Assembly: GCF_001038505.1 (NCBI RefSeq)
Contig: NZ_LDPY01000002.1
Location: 62,001 to 126,000, forward strand
Length of the DNA: 64,000 bases
From: Puniceibacterium sp. IMCC21224
GTDB lineage: Bacteria; Pseudomonadota; Alphaproteobacteria; Rhodobacterales; Rhodobacteraceae
Direction of reading: 5' to 3'
Positions 8,036 to 15,937 of the stretch are shown here, piece after piece. Under the pieces are notes generated by a model. The model ran no database searches and was not told the DNA's origin. It was given only the letters and a program-made list of their open reading frames with translations. A program made the translations under genes and the position numbers. Within the stretch, counting starts at the first letter, position 1. Each line of letters begins with the position of its first letter.

Positions 8036-9070
8036 ATGGCCCGAAAACCGACACTTGCCAGCGTCGCAAAGGCAGCCGGGGTTTCGATCCCGACCGTCAG
8101 CCAGGTCATGCGCAGCACCGGACGGATTTCGGCTGAGACCCGCGAAAAGGTTCTGAACGCCGCAAATGCGTTGCACTACATCCCCGATTCACGTGCCGCG
8201 TCGATGCGATCTGGCGTGAACCGGGAAATCGGATTTGTGATCAACCAGCTTGCCAACCCCTTCAATGCTGAGGTGATCGGGGGCGTGGTCGATTTGCTCG
8301 AAGCCGAAGGCTACCTGGTCTCGATTCTGGATACTCGGGACGATGCCGTCCGCCAGGGCCGCCATCTAGAGGCGTTCATCCGACACGGCCGCGGCGGGTT
8401 GCTTTGGGTGCCCGCCACCGATACACCCGACGCTACCTTTGACATTCTGGCCAAACACGGCATCCCAACCGTAACCTTCCTGCGCCGCGTGAGCGACAAG
8501 ATCGACCATGTCGGCATCCGCAACGCCGAGGCGATCGCCACAGCCACGACCTACCTCGCTGATATGGGCCACAAGTCTATTGCCTATCTCGGTGGGACGG
8601 ACATGGCTGCGGTACGCAGAGAACGCATCGCCGGGTATTGCGCCACTCTGGCCGGTCGTGGTCTCGGCCCCGCCATCGTCTGGGAATCCGCCGACAACAA
8701 ACCCGCCGCACTCGATGCGGTCATCAGGCTGCGCGCGGCGCATCCCAACGTCACCGCGATCGTGTGTAACGGTGACACGGTGGCGCTCGGGGCGTGCCTC
8801 GGCATTCTAAAAATGGGACTTCAGCCGGGCGTCGACATTTCGGTCATTGGATTTGACGACGTGCAGGAGGCGGCCGTGGCAACGCCACCGCTGACGACGA
8901 TGGCGGTGTCGCCACACCGGCTGGGCCGCAAGTTGGCGCGGGTTCTGCTGGATCGGATTCAGGATCCGGCCATGCCTGTGAGCGTGTCCGAGATCACGGC
9001 CGAACTGATCATTCGCGACAGCACCGGCGTTCCGATGCCGGACCACCAACAGAGCGTCCTGTCCAGATGA
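8036..9070 (+). CDS. LacI-family transcriptional regulator
   Basis: 344 residues. The N-terminal helix-turn-helix TLASVAKAAGVSIPTVSQVM is at about residues 6-25, followed by the hinge region. The ligand-binding domain of the periplasmic-binding-protein fold begins near REIGFVINQLANPFNAEV and runs to GFDDVQEAAVATPPLTTM and the C terminus. The ATG at 8036 is preceded by GGGGGAG. It is divergent from the glycoside operon and is expected to repress it until the imported glycoside or its product binds. Confidence 0.93.
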   Translation: MARKPTLASVAKAAGVSIPTVSQVMRSTGRISAETREKVLNAANALHYIPDSRAASMRSGVNREIGFVINQLANPFNAEVIGGVVDLLEAEGYLVSILDTRDDAVRQGRHLEAFIRHGRGGLLWVPATDTPDATFDILAKHGIPTVTFLRRVSDKIDHVGIRNAEAIATATTYLADMGHKSIAYLGGTDMAAVRRERIAGYCATLAGRGLGPAIVWESADNKPAALDAVIRLRAAHPNVTAIVCNGDTVALGACLGILKMGLQPGVDISVIGFDDVQEAAVATPPLTTMAVSPHRLGRKLARVLLDRIQDPAMPVSVSEITAELIIRDSTGVPMPDHQQSVLSR

Positions 9071-9136
9071 TTTGAACGCGCGGTCGGCGATCGAATGTGT
9101 GAAGTCACGCTGAAGCGCGATTTCTGTAGGTTCAGG

Positions 9137-9380
9137 TTATCTTGTTCTAGGCTTTCCTTCCAACAGTTTTGCGCGGAATACCTCGGCAGGGGTTTGATAG
9201 CCGGGGCACTTGGGCGGCGTCGCGTTGAGGCGGGCGCAAATCGACTTCAGATATCGATTTGTGAACGCAGTGGGATCGGCCTTGCGTGGCAGGTAGCGGC
9301 GCAGACGGTTGTTGGTGTTCTCGACCGTACCTTTCTGCCACGGTGACTGCGGATCACAGAACCACGGATCAACGCCCAAA
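9137..9380 (-). mobile_element. IS30-family transposase fragment (C-terminal part)
   Basis: The minus-strand frame ending at 9137 contains DPWFCDPQSPWQKGTVEN, the highly conserved region around the catalytic glutamate of IS30 transposases, followed by NNRLRRYLPR and the terminal PGYQTPAEVFRAKLL. Only about 80 residues remain; the DNA-binding part and first catalytic aspartates are gone. Its upstream edge, at about 9375-9381, abuts the truncated permease gene directly, so this side looks like an insertion followed by deletion. Confidence 0.85.
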
Positions 9381-9557
9381 CGGCCGATCAAAGCCCATGA
9401 GGTGACGAAACCGTACGATTTCTTCTACCGGGGAATCTGGCGGCAGGAACAGCGACGTCGGATCGCCGCCCATCCGGATAAGAAAGAACACCGCAAGCGA
9501 CACGCCAAAAACGACGACGATGGCGTAGAGAACGCGTGACAGGATAAAGGCGGCCAT
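9375..9557 (-). pseudogene. N-terminal remnant of a peptide ABC permease (DppB/OppB type)
   Basis: About 60 residues starting MAAFILSRVLYAIVVVFGVS, the typical first membrane helix of DppB-like permeases, then FFLIRMGGDP and RHLMGFDRP. After this the frame passes into the IS30 fragment and stops at 9369-9371. Full-length family members are about 300-340 residues, so four fifths of the gene is missing. The start is intact and follows the binding-protein remnant at about 85 bp, which keeps the usual dppA-dppB order. Confidence 0.85.
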
Positions 9558-9605
9558 GGCGGATTAGATCCTTTCTGGTGACGGTGAAACCGATGCCGTC
9601 GAGGC

Positions 9606-9632
9606 TGTCAGCCGGTAGATCACCGGCTGACA
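9606..9632. terminator. Intercistronic hairpin between decayed binding-protein and permease genes
   Basis: A perfect 11-bp stem: TGTCAGCCGGT at 9606-9616 pairs with ACCGGCTGACA at 9622-9632, leaving a 5-base loop. It lies between the ancestral stop of the dppA-like remnant at 9643-9645 and the dppB-like start at 9557. It resembles the stems after the other binding-protein genes of this window and has survived although both flanking genes are dead. Confidence 0.55.
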
Positions 9633-9642
9633 GAGGGTCAGG

Positions 9643-10373
9643 TCATTCGAAATGCGCGCCGCGCAAATCGATGATACCGTCGCTGCGGGGCGTCCAGCCC
9701 AAAAATAAGCGGCGGCTGGATCATCGGCAGGTGCGGCGCCTCTTCCTTGGTAATGACTGCGGCCTTGGCATAGATCGCCTTGCGCTCGTCGGCATCAATG
9801 GTTGCCGACCCGGCATCCAGCAGTGTGTCAAGCTCGGCGTTGCTGAAATAGCCTTGGTAAAGGCCCGATTTCAGCAGCGGATACCAGACCAGGTTGGGGT
9901 CGCGCCCGCTCCAGCCCGGAAAGATGATGCCTTCGCGGCCCTTCTTTTCGGAAACCTGACCCCAGACACCGGGTTCAAGATCCTCGATCTCGGCCTTGAT
10001 CCCGACCTGAGCAAGGAACCCGGCCGTGGCTTCGATGATTTCCGCATCCTTGAGGAAGCGGCCCTTGCGCGAAATCATCTTGACGGGAAATCCGTCGGGA
10101 TAACCGGTCTCGGCCAACAGCGCCTTGGCCTTTTCGGGGGCGTATGCATAGGGTTCCCATGCCGTTCAGCAAAGCCGCCTGAATCGCGTCGACATTGATC
10201 GCCTGACGCACTTTCTTGTTGGTCAGTGGCGTGTCGCGGGTGGTGTCGAAGACAAAGAAATACAGGAAATCGCTGGGCACCACGGCCACTTTGGTTTCGT
10301 CGGTGTCCAGTCCGTCAACGTCCTCGGGCGGTATATCCGCCGCGATATCAACACCGCCGCTTCTAAGTTCGGC
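9643..10373 (-). pseudogene. Remnant of a family 5 peptide/solute-binding protein (DppA/GsiB type)
   Basis: The minus strand from about 10373 reads [20 protein letters not shown], then [26 protein letters not shown], then [23 protein letters not shown], and finally DPNLVWYPLLKSGLYQGYF, all recognisable family 5 binding-protein segments. Two frameshifts are needed: one near 10150, where about 25 residues around LNGMG also appear missing, and one near 9675. After the second, the reading frame ends DGIIDLRGAHFE with a stop at 9643-9645. The N-terminal half is absent, replaced at about 10373 by an oppositely oriented ATPase fragment. Confidence 0.85.
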
Positions 10374-10939
10374 AACCCGATATTCACCGTCGGCGATCAG
10401 ATCATGGAGGCGGCGCTTGCCCTGATGGAAAAGGTGTGCATCCCGTCAGCTGCCTCGCGTCTAGACGAGTTTCCCCACCAGTTTTCCGGTGGAATGCGAC
10501 AGCGGATCTGCATCGCGCGCCTGCGCTTGATCCACAGCTGATTGTCGCGGATGAATCTGTGTCGGTCTTAGATGTTTCGGTCAAGGCGCAGGTGATCAAC
10601 CTGTTGCTTGACCTGCAGGAACGGCTGGGGCTGGCTTATCTCTTTATCTCGCACGACATGTCGGTGGTTGAAAGGGTCAGCCACCGTGTGGCGGTGATGT
10701 GCCGTGGCGAGATCGTCGAGATTGGCCACCGTAACGATGTGTTCGAGAACCCCCAGCCGCCCTACACCCACCGCCTTTTGGATGGGGTGCCGGTCCCCGA
10801 CCCTTCGCGCCGCCACGGGAAAAGAGAACTGGACAACAGCGAGATCCAGACGCCTATCAGGCGGCTGGATTACACCGTCCCTGAACGGATGTACCGCGAA
10901 GTTGCGGCAGGACACCACGTCATGATCAATGCGCAATGA
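10374..10939 (+). pseudogene. Remnant of a GsiA/DppDF-type peptide ABC ATPase
   Basis: From 10374 the plus strand reads [21 protein letters not shown] and [19 protein letters not shown] in one frame. A one-base frameshift near 10522 then leads to [42 protein letters not shown] and the C-terminal PPYTHRLLDGVPVPDPSRR. The first segment looks like the first ATPase of a dual-ATPase protein and the rest like the second, so an internal deletion joining the two halves is likely. Walker A is absent. The product cannot be functional. Confidence 0.85.
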
Positions 10940-11110
10940 ACCTGCTGGACTCGGGTTGGGACTGTCCCGCTGGATATCGGTCGCTAGCATACAGTCGTGC
11001 TAAGCATGGTCAGGGAATTTTATTTACGCTCGTGGATCGAGGCGCCTACGTTTTCAGAAGAAGTCGTTTGAACATAATCTTCATTATCTGATTCATCCGG
11101 GCCTCTGGGG

Positions 11111-11136
11111 TGTCCGTCGTCATATAAAATGGGACA
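11111..11136 (+). repeat. IS3 element left terminal inverted repeat
   Basis: Starts TGTCCGTCGTCA and ends TGGGACA. Compared with the reverse complement of 12595-12620, 10 of the first 12 and all of the last 7 bases agree, with an unmatched 7-base centre. The TG terminus is typical of IS3-family ends. Confidence 0.8.
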
Positions 11137-11183
11137 TCAGAGCGGCTTGAGCATTGGAGGCTCTGGCTCGTTTGTGTGATTGA

Positions 11184-12164
11184 TTATGCGGCTTGTTTTT
11201 GGTGTTGCAAGCGGCGTTCGCGGATTGTCAGTATCTTGATCTTCTTCCTTTCTCTGAGGATGGCTTTGTCGCGCCCAAAGTAGACGTCGGCGGGCGTGAC
11301 GTTGTTGAGACTCTCGTGGTATCGCGCGTTGTTGTAATACTCTACGAAGGCCCCGATCTGGCGTTCGAGATCGCCGGGCAGGTAGTAGTTTTCCAGCAGA
11401 ACCCGGTTCTTCATAGTTTGGTGCCAGCGCTCAATCTTGCCCTGGGTTTGCGGATGGAATGGTGCCCCGCGAACGTGGCCCATTTTTTGATTTCCCAACC
11501 ACTTGGCGAGGTCGCCAGAGATGTAGCAGGCCCCGTTGTCACTCAGCAGGCGCGGCTTGTGCCGGACGACGGCTTGGTCACAGCCCGATGCGCTCAGAGC
11601 CAGTTCAATCGTGTCCGTCACGTCCTCGGCCCGCATGTTTGTGCAAAGCTTCCAGGCGATGATGTAGCGGCTGTAGTCGTCGAGGATGGTGGACAGGTAA
11701 TACCAGCCCCAGCCGATGATCTTGAAGTAGGTGAAGTCGGTCTGCCAGAGCTGATGGATGGCCGTGGTCTTGTCCGTGAACTCGTCCGCGGCCTTGATCA
11801 CCACATAGTCCGGCGCCGTGATCAGATCAGCTGCTTTAAGAATGCGGTAAGCCGATGATTCCGAGATAAAATACCGGTTCTCATCGGTGTATTTGACCGC
11901 CAGTTCACGTGTCGTCAGCGCCTCATGTTCTAACGCAAACTCGATCAGGTCATCGCGCCGGTCTTGGGGTATTCGATTCCAGACCGACCCTGGTCGAGGA
12001 GACCGATCGGCCAGCGCATCGAACCCGCCCTCGACGTAGCGATCATACCAGCGGTAGAAAGCCGTGCGCGGAATGCCCAGCATATCCAGCGTCATTTTGG
12101 TGGGCAGATGCGAACCTTCAACGGTGCGGATGATCTCAAGCTTCTCGGTTGCAGGGTATCTCAT
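11184..12164 (-). CDS. IS3-family transposase OrfB (integrase core)
   Basis: About 326 residues from the ATG at 12164. An N-terminal HTH-like region (RTAFYRWYDRYVEGGFDAL) precedes the rve integrase core. The DDE triad is visible as LWQTDFTYF, RLLSDNGACYIS and HPQTQGKIERWHQ. The ATG overlaps the orfA stop (ATGA) and is preceded by GGAGGTGGAGG. The frame is also open upstream to 12236 and lies in the -1 frame of orfA, with a run of seven A (minus strand) near 12191-12197. Production of a fused OrfAB by -1 slippage is therefore possible as well as coupled re-initiation. Confidence 0.92.
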   Translation of the reverse strand: MRYPATEKLEIIRTVEGSHLPTKMTLDMLGIPRTAFYRWYDRYVEGGFDALADRSPRPGSVWNRIPQDRRDDLIEFALEHEALTTRELAVKYTDENRYFISESSAYRILKAADLITAPDYVVIKAADEFTDKTTAIHQLWQTDFTYFKIIGWGWYYLSTILDDYSRYIIAWKLCTNMRAEDVTDTIELALSASGCDQAVVRHKPRLLSDNGACYISGDLAKWLGNQKMGHVRGAPFHPQTQGKIERWHQTMKNRVLLENYYLPGDLERQIGAFVEYYNNARYHESLNNVTPADVYFGRDKAILRERKKIKILTIRERRLQHQKQAA

Positions 12165-12535
12165 TCCTCCACCTCCCCAGCCCCTGTCATACTTTTTTTG
12201 AGCAGACGGTTTTCCAGGGTGAGATCGGCCACGCATTCCTTCAGGGCCAAAGACTCAGAGCGAAGCTCCTTCACCTCCGGCGACGTGGCTTGGCGCGCCG
12301 TATCGCCAGACAAGCGACGCTTGCCAGCCTCCAGGAACTCCTTCGACCAGCTGTAATACAGGCTCTCGGCGATACCCTCCCGCCGACATAGCACCGAAAT
12401 GCTTTCCTCACCGCGCAGGCCAGCTAAGACGATGCGGATCTTCTCCTCTGCAGAATAGGTCTGCCGCGTCTTGCGGCGGATGTTCTTGACCAGCTTGTCA
12501 GCTGCGTCCTTCGACGTTCCGGATGTCTTGTTCAT
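12161..12535 (-). CDS. IS3-family transposase OrfA (HTH protein)
   Basis: 124 residues from the ATG at 12535, which has AAGGAG five bases upstream; the longer frame to 12583 has no such signal. The helix-turn-helix lies around EKIRIVLAGLRGEESISVLC and REGIAESLYYSWSKEFLEAG. A leucine-zipper-like C-terminal helix follows, with LALKECVADLTLENRLLKKS. OrfA binds the element ends and regulates transposition with OrfB. Confidence 0.92.
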   Translation of the reverse strand: MNKTSGTSKDAADKLVKNIRRKTRQTYSAEEKIRIVLAGLRGEESISVLCRREGIAESLYYSWSKEFLEAGKRRLSGDTARQATSPEVKELRSESLALKECVADLTLENRLLKKSMTGAGEVEE

Positions 12536-12587
12536 CTTCGCTCCTTGAAAGCTACGATGAACCAGAAATCCTCCGTTGTTCAAATCC

Positions 12588-14024
12588 TCAAATCTGTCCC
12601 AAAAGCGCTGACGTCAGACAGTTTACAGATGGCCGCCCGTCAGCCTCGGCTTCGAGAATTTCCAGTTCGGTAATGGACTGCTCAAAAATGCGTCCAAGCG
12701 TATAGAGGCCGATGCTCCGCTCTGGGTCGCGCTTCGCAGCGGGCGCATTTTCGTCATTGACCACACCCTCGCCCCAACTGGAGGCATAGTTGTAGTTGGC
12801 GGACAGGTAGAGCAGCGTCTGCTTGTTGACGGCAAGGCTCGCCTCGTTCTGGCCCTGCCCGCGTTCACAGAAGATGCTGTTGGGTATGTGCAGGTTTTCC
12901 AGCTCAGGGTCCGGTGCGATTAGACCACCGTTGAACTGGTTTATCTGGTGATCGCCAAAGGCTCGGCCATCGTTCATCGCAGTGAAAAGGCGGCGCAGCC
13001 ATTGCCAAATTTCCCCGCCCTTCGGGTCGAAGAATTGATCGTCGGCTTGCCTGATCAGGTAGTCGCGCAGGAGTTGCGGTGGGAAGCCCAAGGCGCGGCC
13101 CATATCCTCGCAGAAAAACACGAAGATCGCCCGGTCGAGGACTTTCTGAGCCAGCCGCACCAACCGACCCTTGGTGCCGGGGAAACGGTCCGTGTCTGGG
13201 CCGTTGTGTTTCAATAGGTTTCGGTAAAGGTGTTCACGGAAACCGCGATACTCTGCGTAGAAGCGGTTCTCTAACTCGCTTTGCCGGAACCGCTGCTGCT
13301 GCAACAGTGACAGCAACTCGGCCCGCCCGCTAGTGCCTCGGACGATCAGCGTGTCACTGTGGAACAAGCGCGAAAACAGGAACCGGTCGAAACGACCTTC
13401 GTCTGTTTCGCCCAAAAGGGTGGCATGCTGAAGCAGGTCTTTCTTCTCTAACGTAAAGCTAATGAATTGCCGCTCGCCGCGATCAGCCCAATATAGGCGG
13501 AACTCATTCATATCGGTGACAATGGCCCAGGTCGGAATGATCGGCTCATACCCGAACATACCTTTACGGCTGGCATAGAGGTAATCGAGGCCTTGCTTCA
13601 CGGGCGACCTGGAATTGCCCTTGCGTTTCTGGGGGGCGTCAAGGGCGCTCTTGATATCTTTGAATTCGACAAGCACCTGCGGGACCGGTGATGCTTCGTC
13701 ATGGGTAAAGTAACCTAGAGCAGCATCGGCCTCCCCCATACCGCCCCGCTGTCCGGCACCTGACACCGGAAAAGCAGGATAAAGTGTGTAGTTCGCTTCT
13801 CCGCCCTCTTGTCCCGCCTGGACGTAACCCCAAGTGGCGTTAAAGAACTCAGCTAGTAGAGCAGACTGAGCCGTAGTTTCTTTCTGTGCACCTCGAGCGG
13901 CCCAACGCCGAAGCCGGTTAACAAGCTCTGCTTCCTCGGTGCTATCCTTGAATGTTTCGTATTCATGCGCCCACACGGAGCGCAGAAATGATTTCGATAT
14001 AAAAGAATTTTGCATGTCGCTCAT
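12588..14024 (-). pseudogene. Type IIG restriction-modification enzyme, truncated by the IS3 element
   Basis: The open frame codes 478 residues. Residues 1 to about 468 are native; the last ten are read from the IS end. The N terminus holds a PD-(D/E)XK-type nuclease pattern, GEADAALGYF (D100) followed by VLVEFKD (E120, K122). Helical segments common to Eco57I-like and BREX PglX-like proteins follow, including LDRAIFVFFCEDMGRALGFP. The frame breaks at the point where a GVYYTP-type start of the methyltransferase domain is expected, so the whole methyltransferase and specificity part is missing. The nuclease half without methylase is probably silent. The gene begins 264 bp from the tRNA-Thr gene. 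Confidence 0.75.
12595..12620 (-). repeat. IS3 element right terminal inverted repeat
   Basis: Partner of 11111-11136; read on the minus strand it starts TGTCTGACGTCA and ends TGGGACA. It lies inside the open frame of the truncated restriction-modification gene and so marks the exact break in that gene, between 12620 and 12621. Confidence 0.8.
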
Positions 14025-14287
14025 GAACGGCGGCCTCTAACCGCGCTGCACGAAAACACCTGCTGCAAACGGCACCTCTATGATCACTTTTGTTACTAGT
14101 TGTAGATGAATTTCCGGACGTAAAACAAACGGAAGTTGGGCGAAAAACTGCGACTTTTAAGATTTCGCTGTTTTGACCAGCTCGCGTCGCGCTCCGCGAC
14201 CGATTGATCAAGGGTGGACGAAAAGGTGGGTGGGACACCGCATCTTTAGACTAAGTATCTAAGAATGTTATACTTAATGAAGAAAGA

Positions 14288-14363
14288 TGGTGCCCCCACA
14301 CGGACTCGAACCGCGGACCTACTGATTACAAATCAGTTGCTCTACCAGCTGAGCTATAGGGGC
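14288..14363 (-). tRNA. tRNA-Thr (anticodon UGU)
   Basis: On the minus strand, GCCCCTA at 14363-14357 opens the acceptor stem. It pairs with TGGGGGC near the 3' end, followed by discriminator A and an encoded CCA at 14288-14290. D-loop AGCTGGTAGA, anticodon stem ACTGA/TCAGT with loop TTTGTAA, and T-loop GGTTCGAATCC are all present. The anticodon TGT decodes ACA. A restriction-modification gene lies just beyond its 3' end, a common position for integrated DNA. I see no second copy of the tRNA 3' end in the window. Confidence 0.97.
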
Positions 14364-14567
14364 TAAGCGCCTTAGATGGCCCGAAGTTTCGAAAAAACAC
14401 TCGCTTCCGGCGAGCGATTAACACAGACTAAATGGTACTTCAATAGCACTTTCCATGGAATACTGAAACGCGCCAGGTCTTATGGAGATCATCCGCTTGA
14501 GCGTTTGATCCCAGGGCTTGATGATGAGCTGTTTTCTCAGCATAGGACGGACCTGAACAGAGCCCGG

Positions 14568-14717
14568 TCACTCCCTTCCGCCAAATTTCGCGCGCCACTT
14601 GTAGAAGCTCGCGCTGCTCATCCCATGTTCCCGGCAAAGCTCGGAGATCGGCACGCCGCGCTCCGCTTGCTTTAAGATCCCCATGATCTATGTGTTGCTA
14701 TATCGTGGTGTCTTCAC
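14568..14717 (-). mobile_element. IS3-family OrfA fragment
   Basis: From a GTG at 14717 with GAGGAG upstream, the minus strand reads VKTPRYSNT, a TAG, then IMGILKQAERGVPISELC and REHGMSSASFYKWRAKFGG before a stop at 14568. This is the helix-turn-helix start of an IS407/IS511-type OrfA. The TAG sits where the family has glutamine, and the coiled-coil half and all of OrfB are gone. It is unrelated to the complete IS3 element nearby. The rest of the gap from 14364 to 14914 shows no gene. Confidence 0.7.
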
Positions 14718-14914
14718 TAGAAATCTCCTCAGATATCCTGCCGACTTGCCGAAAAAATTCGGCTATTGAACAGCACTAATTTTAGGGAGAATTTGGGTTG
14801 GTGACCAGCGCCTGAACCCTACAGGGCGAATATATAGGCAGATATCATCACGTCTTACCCTTCGAACATGGTACTTTAGACCGTTAATGTGACTCTTCCG
14901 CCGGATGGCAAACT

Positions 14915-15937
14915 CTAGCCCTCTGCCAGCTTGCCCCGGCGCACGGCAAGATGTTGTGCCCTCATGGCGAGGTCACAGACTTTGAACGTGCGCGCTTGCG
15001 GGCAGGTGGTTTCGGTGCGGTTGCAGATATCGGTGATCAGGTTGTTGAAATAGGGCAGCGGCGCGTCTGCGCAGTGGATATGTTCGCACGTCGTGCCGTT
15101 GACCAGAAACAGATGGTCCGTTCCCGGCCGCCCCGCCACATCGACATATTTGCGCAGCTCAATCGTGCCTTCTGTTCCGGTGATGAACAACCGCCCGTCG
15201 CCCCAATTTGGCAGCGCATCAGCGGTGTACCAGTCCACGCGGATATAGCCTTGCGCATGGGGGGACCGCAGAGATACCTCGCCGAAATCCTCAAACCTTG
15301 GGTGATCCGGATTGGCGAAATTTCCGACTGAGGCGAGAGAGATTTCGGCATCCTCACTGCCGGTGAAATGCAGAAACTGTTCGATCTGATGCGACGCGAT
15401 ATCGGTCAGGATGCCGCCATAGGTCGCCGCGTCAAAGAACCAGTCCGGCCGCGTCGGCGCGTTCAGACGGTGTGGCCCCAGACCCACGGTCTGCACCACA
15501 TGCCCGATTGCGCCGTCGCGCACCAACCGGGTGGCTTCGCTGGTGGCGGGCACCTCGAAACGTTCTGAGAAATTGACTGACCAGATACGCCCCGTTTCGC
15601 GCACGGTTGTCTGCAAGCGGGTCAATTCGTCGGGCGTGATGCATCCGGGTTTGTCGACCATCACATCTTTGCCCCCCCGCATCGCGGCAATCGCCAGATC
15701 GGCCCGTCGATCCGGGCGGCAGGCGATCAGCACGAGTGCGATTTCAGGATCGTCCAGAATATCCTGAAGGTCGCGTTCCGGTGCCTTGGGGAACCGCTCG
15801 ATGAACCCGGCACGGGGCTGCGGATTGCCTTCGGTCCACCATCCGGCCAGCTCGGCTCCGGCCTGCTGCATGCCCTGCGTCATGCCATAGATATGGCGGT
15901 GATCCATCCCCAAGGCGGCGAATTTCAATTGATCCAT
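14915..15937 (-). CDS. Gfo/Idh/MocA-family oxidoreductase
   Basis: 340 residues. The N-terminal Rossmann domain starts LKFAALGMDHRHIYGM, with a nucleotide-binding ALG loop. The family motif with the catalytic lysine appears as VMVDKPGCITPDE (usual form EKP). The C-terminal alpha/beta domain carries DIASHQIEQFLHF, where the histidine is part of the usual substrate-binding helix. Such enzymes oxidise or reduce sugars, inositols or sugar acids with NAD(P). Its start overlaps the stop of the preceding paralogue by one base (TGATG), so both are co-translated behind the TRAP genes and probably process its solute. Confidence 0.88.
   Translation of the reverse strand: MDQLKFAALGMDHRHIYGMTQGMQQAGAELAGWWTEGNPQPRAGFIERFPKAPERDLQDILDDPEIALVLIACRPDRRADLAIAAMRGGKDVMVDKPGCITPDELTRLQTTVRETGRIWSVNFSERFEVPATSEATRLVRDGAIGHVVQTVGLGPHRLNAPTRPDWFFDAATYGGILTDIASHQIEQFLHFTGSEDAEISLASVGNFANPDHPRFEDFGEVSLRSPHAQGYIRVDWYTADALPNWGDGRLFITGTEGTIELRKYVDVAGRPGTDHLFLVNGTTCEHIHCADAPLPYFNNLITDICNRTETTCPQARTFKVCDLAMRAQHLAVRRGKLAEG

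Larger units (their letters stand above)
11111..12620 (-). mobile_element. Complete IS3-family insertion sequence (1510 bp)
   Basis: Bounded by 26-bp imperfect inverted repeats that begin TGTC and share TGTCyGwCGTCA and TGGGACA blocks. Inside lie orfA and orfB on the minus strand in the usual overlapping arrangement. Both frames are intact, so the element may still be active. The flanking bases (GGGG on the left, GTTT on the right) do not form a target duplication. The right end cuts a type IIG restriction-modification gene whose remaining part is not found on the left side. Together this suggests an IS-mediated deletion after insertion. Confidence 0.9.

Noticed and set aside
14288..14363. 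tRNA-Thr as one end of an integrated island with att repeats
   Set aside because: I could not find a second copy of the tRNA 3' end or an integrase gene in the window, so the idea is mentioned only as context.
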